NCBI GenBank assembly: GCA_964461635.1
Contig: CAYWVC010000016.1
Span: 1 to 29,389 of the forward strand
Source of the DNA: RGIG3994 sp964461635
GTDB lineage: Bacteria > Bacillota > Clostridia > Oscillospirales > CAG-272
Reading direction: 5' to 3'
Length of the DNA: 29,389 nucleotides
This document shows, in pieces, positions 15,571 to 24,669 of this stretch. The notes beneath the pieces are model-generated. The model worked only from the letters and a program-made list of their open reading frames with translations. It ran no database searches and was not told the DNA's origin. The translations under genes were made by a program, and so were the position numbers. Each line of letters begins with the position of its first letter. The stretch's first letter is position 1.

Positions 15571-17967
15571 TCAGGCGCGCAACGTGATTCCGAGCTTGTG
15601 CTCAAGTGCGCCGAGTATCTTTGCCGAGACCTTGTCGGCCTCGTCTAACGTCAGAGTGCGATCGGCGGCGCGAAGTGTAACGCGCAGAGAGACGCTCTTT
15701 TTGCCTTCACCGAGCTGCTGTCCGCGGTAAACGTCGAAGAGCTTGACCGACTCTACGAGCTTGCCGCCCGCGGCAGTCATTGCCTGTTCGATGCTGCCGA
15801 CCTCAAGCGAATCGTCGCAGACGAAGGAGAAGTCGCGCGTCGTTGCCGGGAATTTCGGAAGCGGAGTGTATTCGATCTTGCGGTTGGCGTTGGCACATAT
15901 TGCGGCAAGGTCGAGCTCGGCACAGAATACTTCCTCGCCGAAGCCGTATTCCTTTGCTACGGTGGGGTGTATCTGTCCGAGGACGCCGAGCTTTGCACCG
16001 TCGGCGGTCTTCGCCTCGGCACAGCGTCCGGGGTGATAGGAGGCGTTGTCGGCTTGGGCCGTGTACTGCACGTTTTCGACACCGCAAAGCTTAAACAGCC
16101 TCTCGCATATTGCCTTGACAGTGTAGAAATCGCATCCGCCGTACATTCCCACGGTTATCATTTTGTTTTCGTCCGGGAGCTCGTCGGCATTGGCGTGGGG
16201 GATGTATACGCTTGCAAGCTCCCACAGCCTGACGTTTTCGTTGCTGAAGCTGTCGTTGCGCGCAAGGACCTCAAGCATAGAGGGCAGGGCGGTCGTGCGC
16301 ATAACGCTCGTATCCTCGCCGAGGGGGTTGGAGATGACCACCGAGCGGCGATCCGCCTCCGGGAGCCTTACCTTTTCGTAATATTTGGGGCTGATGAAGG
16401 AGAACGTCTGTATCTCGTCAAAGCCGAGTGCCGCCATAGCGGGGGCAAGCTTGGCTTCAAGAGCCTGACGCTCGGTGCGTCCGCCTCTGGTAGCGGCACC
16501 GCTGATATAGGTCGATTCAAGCTTGTTATAGCCGTAAATGCGTATGATCTCCTCCGCCACGTCCTGCATACATTCTATATCGGCGCGGAAGGTCGGGGGA
16601 GTTACGGTCGAGAGGTCGTCACTGACCGTGAATTCGAGCTTGCGGAGAACGTCTGCCATATATTCCTTCGTAAGGCTTACTCCGAGGAAGCGATTTATTC
16701 TTTCGGCATCAAGCGGAAGGGTCACGGGAGCCTTCTTGGTGGGATAAAGGTCAACGGTACCGTCGACTACGTCACCGGCTCCGAGAATCTCAACGAGCTC
16801 GCAGGCGCGTTCAAGAGCCGGCAGGGTGTTTTCGGGGTCGAGCCCCTTCTCAAAGCGTGCCGAGCTCTCGGTACGCATACCGAGCTTCTTTGCGCTTACA
16901 CGGACGGACGGACCGTCAAATCCGGCGCTTTCAAATACGACGGTTGAGGTGCTGTCGGAGATCTCGCTGTTCGCGCCGCCCATCACGCCCGCGAGCGCAA
17001 CCGCCTTTTCGGTGTCGGCGATCACGAGCATCGAGGGGTCAAGGGTGTGGTCCTTGTCGTCCAACGAACGGAAGGACTCGCCTGCCTCCGCCTTTCTGAC
17101 GACAATCTCCGAGCCGTTAAGGCAGGAGTAGTCAAAGGCGTGCATAGGCTGACCGTATTCGAGCATCACGTAGTTTGTGATATCCACGATATTGTTGATC
17201 GGTCTTACACCCGCCGCGCGCAGACGCATACGCATCCAAAGCGGCGAGGGCGCTATCTTGACGTTCTTTACGACCCTTGCGCTGTACCGGAAGCAAAGCT
17301 CGGGGGCGTTGTTGCTCACCTTAAGGTAGTTGCTCACGTTGTCGCCCGAGCCCTTGACCTGCGGTGTGTGAAGCTGCATAGGAAGGTCGAACGAAACCGC
17401 GGTCTCACGCGCGAGACCGATGACCGAGAGGCAGTCGGGGCGGTTAGAGGTGATCTCAAATTCAACCACCGTGTCGCGGAGCATAAGCGCGTCGCGTATA
17501 TCCGCACCCACCCGATCGGCAAATTCCTCGCCGAGGATCAGTATGCCCTTGTCGTTTGCGCCCGGCATATCGTGCTCGGTGAGCCCGAGCTCGGTGATCG
17601 AGCAGAGCATACCGTTTGATTCAACGCCGCGGAGCTTGCCGGCTTTTATAGTCACTCCGCCGGGGAGCTTGGCGGGGGCAACGCAGGCGGGCACAAGTGC
17701 ACCCTCAAATACGTTTTGAGCTCCCGTAACTATCTGGACGGTTTTGCCGTTGCCGATGTCGCACCGACAGACCCAGAGGTGGTCGGAATTTTCGTGTCTT
17801 GTCATTTCGGTGACTCTTGCAAGGACGACGTTTTCTATATCTGCGGCGAGGGTCTCAAAGCCCTCCACCTTTGACCCCGTGTCGGTCATACGGTCGCAAT
17901 AGTCCTTGGCTTTGATATCTGATGCTCCCGGTACGAAGTCGGCGAGCCAATTGAGTGAAAGATTCAT
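15571..17967 (-). CDS. pheT: phenylalanine-tRNA ligase beta subunit
   Basis: 798 aa, standard length. It is the beta subunit of the alpha2beta2 PheRS, carrying tRNA-binding and editing functions. The order of domains is visible: N-terminal MNLSLNWLADFVPG, EMAP-II-like OB fold (about 40-150, NSDHLWVCRCD, GVESNGMLCS), B3/4 editing region (SNRPDCLSVIGLARE onward), B5 domain, core (FSFISPKYYEKVRLP) and C-terminal ferredoxin-fold anticodon-binding domain starting near PLPKFPATTRDFSF. AAAGGA precedes the ATG. Unusually, a yitT-like gene lies between it and pheS; the whole set should depend on the T-box at 19948-20191. Confidence 0.97.
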   Translation of the reverse strand: MNLSLNWLADFVPGASDIKAKDYCDRMTDTGSKVEGFETLAADIENVVLARVTEMTRHENSDHLWVCRCDIGNGKTVQIVTGAQNVFEGALVPACVAPAKLPGGVTIKAGKLRGVESNGMLCSITELGLTEHDMPGANDKGILILGEEFADRVGADIRDALMLRDTVVEFEITSNRPDCLSVIGLARETAVSFDLPMQLHTPQVKGSGDNVSNYLKVSNNAPELCFRYSARVVKNVKIAPSPLWMRMRLRAAGVRPINNIVDITNYVMLEYGQPMHAFDYSCLNGSEIVVRKAEAGESFRSLDDKDHTLDPSMLVIADTEKAVALAGVMGGANSEISDSTSTVVFESAGFDGPSVRVSAKKLGMRTESSARFEKGLDPENTLPALERACELVEILGAGDVVDGTVDLYPTKKAPVTLPLDAERINRFLGVSLTKEYMADVLRKLEFTVSDDLSTVTPPTFRADIECMQDVAEEIIRIYGYNKLESTYISGAATRGGRTERQALEAKLAPAMAALGFDEIQTFSFISPKYYEKVRLPEADRRSVVISNPLGEDTSVMRTTALPSMLEVLARNDSFSNENVRLWELASVYIPHANADELPDENKMITVGMYGGCDFYTVKAICERLFKLCGVENVQYTAQADNASYHPGRCAEAKTADGAKLGVLGQIHPTVAKEYGFGEEVFCAELDLAAICANANRKIEYTPLPKFPATTRDFSFVCDDSLEVGSIEQAMTAAGGKLVESVKLFDVYRGQQLGEGKKSVSLRVTLRAADRTLTLDEADKVSAKILGALEHKLGITLRA

Positions 17968-17995
17968 AGCTTATTCCTTTCTTCTGACATTGTGG

Positions 17996-18898
17996 TTACA
18001 GACCCTGACGGAAGCCGTTTCCGAGAATCTCCGAGGAATTGGAGATCAGGATAAACGCCTCCGGATCGGTTTCTTTTATGACGGCGCGGAGCCGCCTTGC
18101 CTGCGATTCGTTCATAACCGAGAGCAGGACGGACTTGCCCTGCTTGGTATAGCAGCCCTCGGCATCCCAACGCGTCGCATCGCGGTTGATGGTTTTGAAT
18201 ATGAGCTCGGATATCTCATCCGGCTTGTTCGTGATTATTATGAAGTATTTCGTGCGGTTAAGGCTTTCTATCGACGAATTAATGATGAGGGTCGCGACGA
18301 ACACTCCGAAGAGCGAGAACAGTCCCGTCTTGACGTCGAACGTGAAGAATGCCGTCAGTACGATCAGCAGGTCGGCGATTAGCATTCCCTTGCCGATGTC
18401 TATATGGAGCTTTTTCATCAGGATCATTCCTATTATATCCGACCCGCCGGTGGAGCCGCCGAGGTTGAATATCACCGCTGTGGCGATGGAGGATATTGCA
18501 ACGGCAAAGAAGAGCTCCAAAAACGGTTGATCGGTGAAGGGCTGAGCTGTGCTGAACAGTCCCGCTTTTTCAAGCAGCTCAAGGATCTGCAATATTCCCG
18601 ACAGCAGCAGGCTGCAATATACCGTCTTGGCACCGAAGTCCCGACCGAGGACGATGAAGCCCAATATGAGCAGGATAACGTTGGAGATAGAGACGAAGGT
18701 CGCGGGGGTCAGCCATTCCATTACCGTTCCCGCCGTCAGCTTTCCGACGACGACCGAGAGACCGGTCATACCGCCGAGAACGAAGTTGTTCGGGTATTTG
18801 AAGAAATATATGGATGCCGCAACGACGACCGTTGCGACCGTCATAATGCCGTAATCCCTGATGAGGAGACCGAGCTTTTTTCTTTTGACAGTATCCAT
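17996..18898 (-). CDS. YitT family membrane protein (DUF161 plus DUF2179)
   Basis: 300 aa. An N-terminal membrane part with about five helices contains NNFVLGGMTGLSVVVGKLT and FNLGGSTGGSDIIGMIL, the glycine-rich repeats typical of YitT proteins. A cytosolic DUF2179 domain follows (about 225-295, YFIIITNKPDEISELI to VLLSVMNESQARRLR). The function is unknown; the family is common in Firmicutes in several copies. The ATG at 18898 lies two bases after the pheS stop with GGAGAG inside the pheS end, so it is clearly inside the pheS-pheT transcript. The upstream open frame in this phase runs into pheS and is not real. Confidence 0.88.
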   Translation of the reverse strand: MDTVKRKKLGLLIRDYGIMTVATVVVAASIYFFKYPNNFVLGGMTGLSVVVGKLTAGTVMEWLTPATFVSISNVILLILGFIVLGRDFGAKTVYCSLLLSGILQILELLEKAGLFSTAQPFTDQPFLELFFAVAISSIATAVIFNLGGSTGGSDIIGMILMKKLHIDIGKGMLIADLLIVLTAFFTFDVKTGLFSLFGVFVATLIINSSIESLNRTKYFIIITNKPDEISELIFKTINRDATRWDAEGCYTKQGKSVLLSVMNESQARRLRAVIKETDPEAFILISNSSEILGNGFRQGL

Positions 18899-18900
18899 AA

Positions 18901-19911
18901 TCAGAACTCTCCGAGGAATCTCGTATCGTTCTCGTAGAGCAGTCTCATATCGTCGATGTGGTATTTGAGCATTGCTATGCGCTCTATGCCGAATCCGAAG
19001 GCAAAGCCGGAGTATACGTCCGGGTCGATCCCGCAGTTGCGCAATACGTTCGGGTGAACCATCCCGGCACCGAGGATCTCGATCCAACCCTCGCCCTTGC
19101 AGATACGGCAGCCCTTGCCGCCGCAGGCGAAGCAGGAAACGTCGACCTCGGCAGACGGCTCGGTGAAGGGGAAGTGATGGGGTCTGAAGCGTATCTGCGT
19201 ATCCTCTCCGAACGTCTGCTTGGCGAAGAGCTCAAGCACGCCCTTAAGGTCGCCCATAGAGATTCCGCGATCGACCACAAGTCCCTCAAGCTGATGAAAG
19301 AGCGGAGAATGCGTTGCGTCCACCGCGTCGGACCTGTATACGCGTCCCGGCGAGATTATGCGGATCGGGGGCTTTTGATTTTTCATCGTTCTGACCTGTA
19401 CCGGCGAGGTCTGCGAGCGGAGCAGGATATTATCGGTAATATAGAAGGTATCCTGAGTATCACGGGCGGGGTGATTCTCCGGGATGTTCAGTGCTTGGAA
19501 ATTGTAGTAGTCAAATTCCACCTCGGGACCCTCGACAATCGAAAAGCCGAGCCCGATGAAGATGTCCTCAAGCTCACGCTGAGTCATCGTAAGCGGATGA
19601 ACGTGTCCGAGCGAGCCGTCGACCGGCAACGTCACGTCAAGCTTTTCCTTCTTAAGCTTCATTTCAAGCATACGGTCGGCGAGCTTGCGCTTGCGCTCCT
19701 CGATCGCCGCCTCAATGTCGGCGCGGACATCGTTGGCGAGCTGACCGATGATCGGGCGCTCCTCGGCGGACAGCTTGCCCATTCCGCGAAGCACGGCGGT
19801 GAGCTCACCCTTTTTGCCGAGGTAGCGAACTCTCAATGCTTCCGTGTCGGTCGCATCGTCATTGAGCTGCGCCTTTGCCTCGGCGCGGATCTTTTCAAGT
19901 AATTCTCTCAT
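18901..19911 (-). CDS. pheS: phenylalanine-tRNA ligase alpha subunit
   Basis: 336 aa, class II synthetase catalytic subunit. The N-terminal coiled coil (1-90) is followed by the catalytic core with GFSIVEGPEVEFDYYNFQALN (122-142), motif 2 GRVYRSDAVDATHSPLFHQLEG (189-210) and motif 3 GFGIERIAML (306-315). A four-cysteine patch, CFACGGKGCRIC (260-271), lies before GEGWIEILGAGMVHP. AAAGGA precedes the ATG. A Phe-type T-box leader lies upstream. Confidence 0.97.
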   Translation of the reverse strand: MRELLEKIRAEAKAQLNDDATDTEALRVRYLGKKGELTAVLRGMGKLSAEERPIIGQLANDVRADIEAAIEERKRKLADRMLEMKLKKEKLDVTLPVDGSLGHVHPLTMTQRELEDIFIGLGFSIVEGPEVEFDYYNFQALNIPENHPARDTQDTFYITDNILLRSQTSPVQVRTMKNQKPPIRIISPGRVYRSDAVDATHSPLFHQLEGLVVDRGISMGDLKGVLELFAKQTFGEDTQIRFRPHHFPFTEPSAEVDVSCFACGGKGCRICKGEGWIEILGAGMVHPNVLRNCGIDPDVYSGFAFGFGIERIAMLKYHIDDMRLLYENDTRFLGEF

Positions 19912-19947
19912 TATTCTGTTCCTTTCAATTATTTTCTCGGTTGGGTT

Positions 19948-19976
19948 AAAAAAGTCCCGTCGATAAACGACGGGAC
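19948..19976 (-). terminator. T-box regulated terminator of the pheS operon
   Basis: On the minus strand a perfect 9-bp stem (GTCCCGTCG / CGACGGGAC, loop TTTAT) is followed by six T. It lies about 37 bases before the pheS start and downstream of the T-box sequence, so it forms when tRNA-Phe is charged. Confidence 0.9.
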
Positions 19977-20191
19977 GAAACGCTTTTATGCGTACGCGGT
20001 ACCACCCATAATTCCGGACGAATCCGGCACTTTTTCGCCCTGTAACGCGGGCGGGACGGGAAAGACTACCGATAAAGCTTCACCTTTCCGGCTCCGAAGC
20101 GAAGGGCAACAGCAGGACGTATGACCGCTCTCAGCCGCGGCGGTCTCTCTGTAATACGTTTTACTGCTCAGCCGACTTCATCACAGCAGTT
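19948..20191 (-). promoter_or_regulatory. T-box riboswitch leader, phenylalanine type
   Basis: The T-box core GGGTGGTACCGCG is present on the minus strand at 19995-20009. Upstream, stem I can be drawn with nested arms CGGCT/AGCCG, AGCAG/CTGCT, ACGTAT/ATACGT and GACCGC/GCGGTC, and an AGAGAGA stretch. The 3' side of the specifier loop lies between CTGCT and AGCCG and holds two TTC triplets (20103-20101 and 20098-20096), either of which reads Phe. A terminator follows at 19948-19976. Uncharged tRNA-Phe should stabilise the antiterminator and turn on pheS-yitT-pheT. Confidence 0.92.
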
Positions 20192-20197
20192 ATAGAT

Positions 20198-20225
20198 ATT
20201 ATAGCATTGTTTTGCGAAAAATCAA
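20198..20225 (-). promoter_or_regulatory. promoter of the pheS-yitT-pheT transcript
   Basis: TTGATT (20220-20225), a 16-base spacer and TATAAT (20198-20203), with an extended TGC before the -10, all on the minus strand. It overlaps the last codons of the DUF1294 gene. Confidence 0.7.
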
Positions 20226-20509
20226 GAGGTAATTTTGAAGAGTGCGAAAGCTGCGAGCAATTGCAGAATTATTATGACGGGAATGCCCACCATAAATTTC
20301 GGGTGCTTCGTTTTGTGTCTTATGACAAGCATCGTGGCAAGCATAGCGACCGAGCCCCCGAGCAGAGAAATGACTGTTAACGCGGCTTCGGGCACTCTCC
20401 ATGATCCTCTTTTAGCGCGGAGCTTGTCGGCAACCGTCGCAACAACGGCTACGATAGATATGAGCGCAAGCCAGCCGATCGCAACGTATTGCGCTGTCTG
20501 TTCGTTCAC
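20222..20509 (-). CDS. DUF1294 family small membrane protein
   Basis: 95 aa with three hydrophobic segments. The DUF1294 signature is clear: DKLRAKRGSWRVPEAAL, LLGG, then RHKTKHPKF. The function is unknown; some relatives are fused to a cold-shock domain, this one is not. The start is a GTG at 20509 overlapping the glnS stop by four bases (GTGA), implying coupled translation since no good ribosome site is nearby. Confidence 0.8.
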   Translation of the reverse strand: MNEQTAQYVAIGWLALISIVAVVATVADKLRAKRGSWRVPEAALTVISLLGGSVAMLATMLVIRHKTKHPKFMVGIPVIIILQLLAAFALFKITS

Positions 20510-22164
20510 GGTTTTTTGGGGAAGCTGTCCTTCAGTCCGACGACGCGGTTGAAGGTGTTCTCATTTTTGGTATCGAGGCAGAAATAACCGGTGCGGACGA
20601 ATTGGAACTTTTCTCCCGGCTTGGCGTCGGCGAGGGAAGGCTCTACCATAATATTTTCGACCTTACGCGCCGAATCGGGATTGAGGAAATCAACGTACGT
20701 TTTGCCCTCGGGGAGGTCGTTCATATTCTCCTCGGTGAACAGTCTGTCATAGAGTATCGCGTTCATGGGCGTTGCATATTCTGCCGACAGCCAGTGTACC
20801 GTGCCCTTGACCTTGTGTCCGTCGGCGGGCATACCGCACCCGGTCTCAAGGTCGGCGGTCACGTGGATGGCACATATGCTTCCGTCGCTGTTTTTCTCGA
20901 TTGAGGCAAACTTGACGATGTAGGCTCCCATCAGTCTGACCTCGCCGTCGGGCTTGAGGCGGAAGAACTTCGGGGGCGGAAGCTCCGCAAAGTCATCCGA
21001 GTCGATGTAAAGCTCACGGGTAAAGGGGAGCTCACGCGTTCCGGCATTCGGATCGCCGGGGTTGTTCGGCAGGGTGAAATATTCGGTCTTACCCTCGGGA
21101 TAATTATCCACGATGAGCTTGAGCGGCGAGATGACCGCTATGCGACGCGGTGCGCGTGCGTTCAGATCCTCTCGTATGCAGTGCTCAAGCAAGCCGATAT
21201 CAACCATACTGTTGGATTTTGATACGCCGATACGGTTGCAGAAATCAAGGATCGATTCGGCGGTATATCCGCGGCGGCGCAGACCGCAAAGGGTCGGCAT
21301 ACGCGGATCGTCCCAACCGTCTACGATGGAGTTTTCGACGAGATATCGGAGATACCTCTTGGAGAGGACGGTGTTCGTGATATTGAGTCGCGCAAATTCG
21401 ATCTGACGCGGCTTCGCCTCGACGCTGACGTTATTTATCACCCAATCGTAGAGCGGACGGTGTATTTCGTATTCCAACGAGCAGAGCGAGTGAGTTATGC
21501 CCTCGATCGCGTCCTGTATGGGATGAGCAAAATCGTACATAGGGAATATGCACCATTTTTTGCCCTGACGGTGGTGGTCAATGTATCTTATGCGGTAGAT
21601 AACGGGGTCGCGCATACAGAAGTTACCCGAGGCGAGGTCGATCTTGGCGCGAAGGGTATAGCTCCCCTCCGGGAATTCCCCTGCCTTCATACGGGCGAAG
21701 AGATCAAGGCTCTCCTCGATCGGTCTGTCGCGCCAAGGCGATACTGCGGGGTGAGTGAGGTCGCCGCAGTACGCGGGATCGCGGAACTGCTCGGCGGTCA
21801 GCTCGCAGACGTAGGCAAGTCCCTTCTTGATGAGCTCTACGGCATATTCGTAATCTTGCTCAAAATAATCCGATCCGTAGTAGAAACGGTCGTCCCAATC
21901 GAATCCGAGCCAATGAATGTCCTCCTGGATCGCATCGACAAATTCGGTGTCCTCCTTTGCCGGGTTCGTGTCGTCCATACGAAGGTTGCATTTGCCGCCG
22001 TATTTTGCCGCGGTGCCGAAGTCTATTATCAGTGCCTTGCAGTGACCGATATGCAGATATCCGTTGGGCTCGGGCGGAAAGCGCGTGTGTATCTCATCCG
22101 CGCGGTATTTGCCGGAGGCGATCTCGCCGTCGATTATATCGTATATAAAATTAGTGCTGTCCAT
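20506..22164 (-). CDS. glnS: glutamine-tRNA ligase
   Basis: 552-aa class I synthetase. RFPPEPNGYLHIGHCKALIIDF carries the HIGH motif (38-41), RMDDTNP is typical, and VLSKR (266-270) is the KMSKS equivalent; the C-terminal beta-barrel anticodon domain follows. It charges tRNA-Gln directly. The start is the ATG at 22164 with GGAGG five bases upstream; an in-frame ATG at 22176 sits in the gltX stop (TAATG) without a ribosome site. It is probably cotranscribed with gltX. Confidence 0.95.
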   Translation of the reverse strand: MDSTNFIYDIIDGEIASGKYRADEIHTRFPPEPNGYLHIGHCKALIIDFGTAAKYGGKCNLRMDDTNPAKEDTEFVDAIQEDIHWLGFDWDDRFYYGSDYFEQDYEYAVELIKKGLAYVCELTAEQFRDPAYCGDLTHPAVSPWRDRPIEESLDLFARMKAGEFPEGSYTLRAKIDLASGNFCMRDPVIYRIRYIDHHRQGKKWCIFPMYDFAHPIQDAIEGITHSLCSLEYEIHRPLYDWVINNVSVEAKPRQIEFARLNITNTVLSKRYLRYLVENSIVDGWDDPRMPTLCGLRRRGYTAESILDFCNRIGVSKSNSMVDIGLLEHCIREDLNARAPRRIAVISPLKLIVDNYPEGKTEYFTLPNNPGDPNAGTRELPFTRELYIDSDDFAELPPPKFFRLKPDGEVRLMGAYIVKFASIEKNSDGSICAIHVTADLETGCGMPADGHKVKGTVHWLSAEYATPMNAILYDRLFTEENMNDLPEGKTYVDFLNPDSARKVENIMVEPSLADAKPGEKFQFVRTGYFCLDTKNENTFNRVVGLKDSFPKKP

Positions 22165-22175
22165 ATTTTCCTCCA

Positions 22176-23879
22176 TTATAAGCTGTTTGCCATATCGGAA
22201 ATTCTCGCTATTACCCGCTCACTGCCGAGAATGTTCATTACGGTGAACATATCGGGCGAGTTGAGCTTACCGGTCACGGCGACGCGAATAAACATACTGA
22301 TATCCGCTACGCTTCCGCGGAAGGCGGACGGATCGGCTTTATACGCCTTCATATCCGCGGCGTATCCAAGCTCGGTCGCTATGGCTTTTATTTTATCGAA
22401 CCATACGTTCTGATCGTCGGCGGGATCGTAGGAGGAGAGGAAGGCGTTGAGCGCCGCTTTTACGTCGCCGAGGTTGGTTCCTTCGGGATAGCTGTCCTCG
22501 ATCTTGAAATATGCGTCGTAAAAGAGCTTCGAATATTCCTTAAGCTCGACGTAGGTGCCGTAATCCTTGCGCGGCTTTTTGCCGCCGCGACCGATCGATA
22601 TTACAGCCAATGCGTAATTCGGATCGGCGTCAAGCTGTGCCGCGTATTCGGGATCAAATGTCTCTGCCCAGGAATGAAGTCCCTCGTATACCTTTTCCGC
22701 CGGCATCTTTGACAAGACGTTCTTCGATACGTCGCCGAGCTTGGCGAGGTCAAAGAGGCAGCCGGACGCCGACATCTTTTTTATGCTGAAGGGGAATTCG
22801 GTGTACGGCTTGTCGGGGTTCTGCATATGCCATTCCTCATAGTTTGAATTGAGAAGGGTCATAATGTATTCGCAGACGCATTCGGGGGCGTAGCCGAGCT
22901 TTGAATAATCCTCAAGATTCGCGCCCATATCGCGTTTGGATATTTTTTTCTTGTTCCCGTTTTCGTCAAGGCGCATAATCTGCGCGTTGTGCATATATTT
23001 CGGGAGCTTGAAGCCGAGATAGCGGAAGAGCTGTATGTGCTTTGACACGCTCGGCAACCATTCCTCGCCGCGAATAACGTGCGTCGTGCCCATAAGGTGA
23101 TCGTCCACCGCGTGGGCAAAGTGGTAGGTCGGGATGCCGTCGGATTTGAGAAGCACGAAATCCTCGTCGTTCTCGGGTATCTCAAGGGTGCCCTTCACGA
23201 GGTCGGTGAACTTCGTTTTCTTCGACGGATCGCCGTCGGCAAGTATGCGGAGCACGAAGGGCTCTCCCGCCGCGAGGTGGGATTCGACCTCGTCAAGCGA
23301 AATCTCCCGCTCGGCAAGCTTTTTTTGCTTGCGTGCGGCTTCCTCCGCGAGCCATTCGGCTTCGTTCCACTCTTTTTTCTCTTTTATTTCCGCCTTTTTG
23401 TCCTTGGCGTTGAGCTCGTCAAGCTCCTCGACGGTGGTGAAGCAGGGATAGGCGAGTCCGCGGCGCACGAGCTCCTTTGCGTAGACGTGATATATCGGAC
23501 CGCGAAGGCTCTGCTTGTAGGGACCGTAGGCTCCGTTGTCCACTATGTTGCCTTTTTCATCGATCGCAACGCCCTCGTCAAATTTTATTCCGTACTTTGA
23601 AAGGGTAGTGATAAGAGCCTCTGCCGCGCCGGGGATCTCGCGCTTTGCATCGGTGTCCTCAATGCGGAGGATGAATACGCCCCCCGACTGATGTGCAAGC
23701 CGTTCGCCCGTCGTGGTGGGCAGAAGACCGCCGAAATGTACGAAACCGGTGGGACTGGGGGCGAACCGTGTGACCTTCGCTCCCTCGGGCAGCTGTCTCG
23801 GCGGAAAGCGGCGCTCCATATCCTCGGGCGTCTCGTTTACGTCCGGGAAAAGCAGGTCCGCAAGCTTGTTATAATCCAT
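22176..23879 (-). CDS. gltX: glutamate-tRNA ligase
   Basis: 567-aa class I synthetase. FAPSPTGFVHFGGLLPTTTGERLA carries the HIGH-type motif in the HFGG form (48-51), LRIEDTD follows, and KISKRDMG (312-319) is the second signature. A lysine-rich linker (about 156-198) and a long C-terminal part make it longer than the roughly 480-aa standard enzyme. It charges tRNA-Glu; since glnS is adjacent, a role in misacylating tRNA-Gln is not required. GGAGG lies 12 bases before the ATG, just after a small hairpin. Confidence 0.94.
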   Translation of the reverse strand: MDYNKLADLLFPDVNETPEDMERRFPPRQLPEGAKVTRFAPSPTGFVHFGGLLPTTTGERLAHQSGGVFILRIEDTDAKREIPGAAEALITTLSKYGIKFDEGVAIDEKGNIVDNGAYGPYKQSLRGPIYHVYAKELVRRGLAYPCFTTVEELDELNAKDKKAEIKEKKEWNEAEWLAEEAARKQKKLAEREISLDEVESHLAAGEPFVLRILADGDPSKKTKFTDLVKGTLEIPENDEDFVLLKSDGIPTYHFAHAVDDHLMGTTHVIRGEEWLPSVSKHIQLFRYLGFKLPKYMHNAQIMRLDENGNKKKISKRDMGANLEDYSKLGYAPECVCEYIMTLLNSNYEEWHMQNPDKPYTEFPFSIKKMSASGCLFDLAKLGDVSKNVLSKMPAEKVYEGLHSWAETFDPEYAAQLDADPNYALAVISIGRGGKKPRKDYGTYVELKEYSKLFYDAYFKIEDSYPEGTNLGDVKAALNAFLSSYDPADDQNVWFDKIKAIATELGYAADMKAYKADPSAFRGSVADISMFIRVAVTGKLNSPDMFTVMNILGSERVIARISDMANSL

Positions 23880-23898
23880 AATGACCGTTAACCTCCAT

Positions 23899-23913
23899 TG
23901 CCGCTTGGCGGCA
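23899..23913 (-). promoter_or_regulatory. small hairpin just upstream of the gltX ribosome site
   Basis: TGCCGC and GCGGCA pair around a three-base loop, ending a few bases before GGAGG of gltX. It may protect the transcript end or mark processing between the MBL gene and gltX. No U run follows, so it is not a terminator. Confidence 0.4.
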
Positions 23914-23931
23914 TATCTTTCTTAAATTCGT

Positions 23932-24555
23932 TTATTGTCCGTTGTATATGCGATAGAGCGCATCGGACAGCTTTGCCGTGTTTCCGTGACCCGGGCAGAT
24001 GACGAGCTCGTCCTTTGCGGCAAGGTCGCGCAGCTTGCGAAGCGAGTGATTCATACTTGCCGGATTGCCCGAATACAGATCAAGTCTGCCGAAGCTGTCC
24101 GCCATTATCGTATCACCCGTAAAGAGCAGCTTGCCGCATCTGTAGCACGCCGAGCCCTTCGTATGTCCGGGGGTGTGCAGGATGCGCAGGCTTACGTTGC
24201 CGATCTTTACCGTGTCTCCTTCGATAAGGAGCTTGTCCGGCTCGCCGAAGCCGCGATCCTTGCCGAAAAAGTCGAAGAAGGCGTTTTTGTGACCGTCGGG
24301 CATAAGCTCGGCGTCGTCGGCGTGTATCATAACGGGCGCGGCGGGGTTGAGCGTCCGCAGCTTTTCCAAGCCGAGCATATGATCGAAATGACCGTGTGTC
24401 AGCAATATCGCCTTAAGTACCAACCCGCCGTCGGTAAGCGCTTTCATTATTTGCGCGGTGGGGGCGCTTGGGTCGATTACCGCGGCTTCCCCGGCATCGG
24501 ATATGATATAACAGTTCGAGCCTATCGTAGGCGGGGTAATGCGTGAAAGATTCAT
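23932..24555 (-). CDS. MBL-fold metallo-hydrolase, glyoxalase II-like
   Basis: 207 aa, single-domain metallo-beta-lactamase fold. Metal ligands are visible: THGHFDH (53-59), TPGHT (H131), TGDT (D148) and CPGHG (H190). The family includes hydroxyacylglutathione hydrolases, thioesterases and other hydrolases; the substrate is not predictable. GAGGA precedes the ATG. A near-consensus promoter lies directly upstream, so it starts its own transcript, which may run into gltX-glnS. Confidence 0.87.
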   Translation of the reverse strand: MNLSRITPPTIGSNCYIISDAGEAAVIDPSAPTAQIMKALTDGGLVLKAILLTHGHFDHMLGLEKLRTLNPAAPVMIHADDAELMPDGHKNAFFDFFGKDRGFGEPDKLLIEGDTVKIGNVSLRILHTPGHTKGSACYRCGKLLFTGDTIMADSFGRLDLYSGNPASMNHSLRKLRDLAAKDELVICPGHGNTAKLSDALYRIYNGQ

Positions 24556-24587
24556 AAGTCCTCGCTTTATGTGTTCATTATTTAACT

Positions 24588-24616
24588 ATTATACCATATA
24601 AAAACCGATTTGTCCA
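24588..24616 (-). promoter_or_regulatory. sigma-A promoter of the MBL-fold gene
   Basis: TGGACA (24611-24616), 17 bases, TATAAT (24588-24593), with an extended TG before the -10, on the minus strand. No other promoter of similar quality was seen before gltX, so this may drive MBL-gltX-glnS-DUF1294. Confidence 0.8.
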
Positions 24617-24669
24617 CAATCCGCACGTGTTTTTTTGAAAATGTGCGAAAAATGCCGCACGTTCGGATA

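Noticed and set aside
15967..16947. A 326-codon open frame on the plus strand within pheT
   Set aside because: It is a shadow of pheT, which is full-length and has all expected domains; the frame has no ribosome site or family resemblance.
18958..19902. A 314-codon open frame on the plus strand across pheS
   Set aside because: It is opposite a clear class II synthetase gene; the frame has no recognisable motifs.
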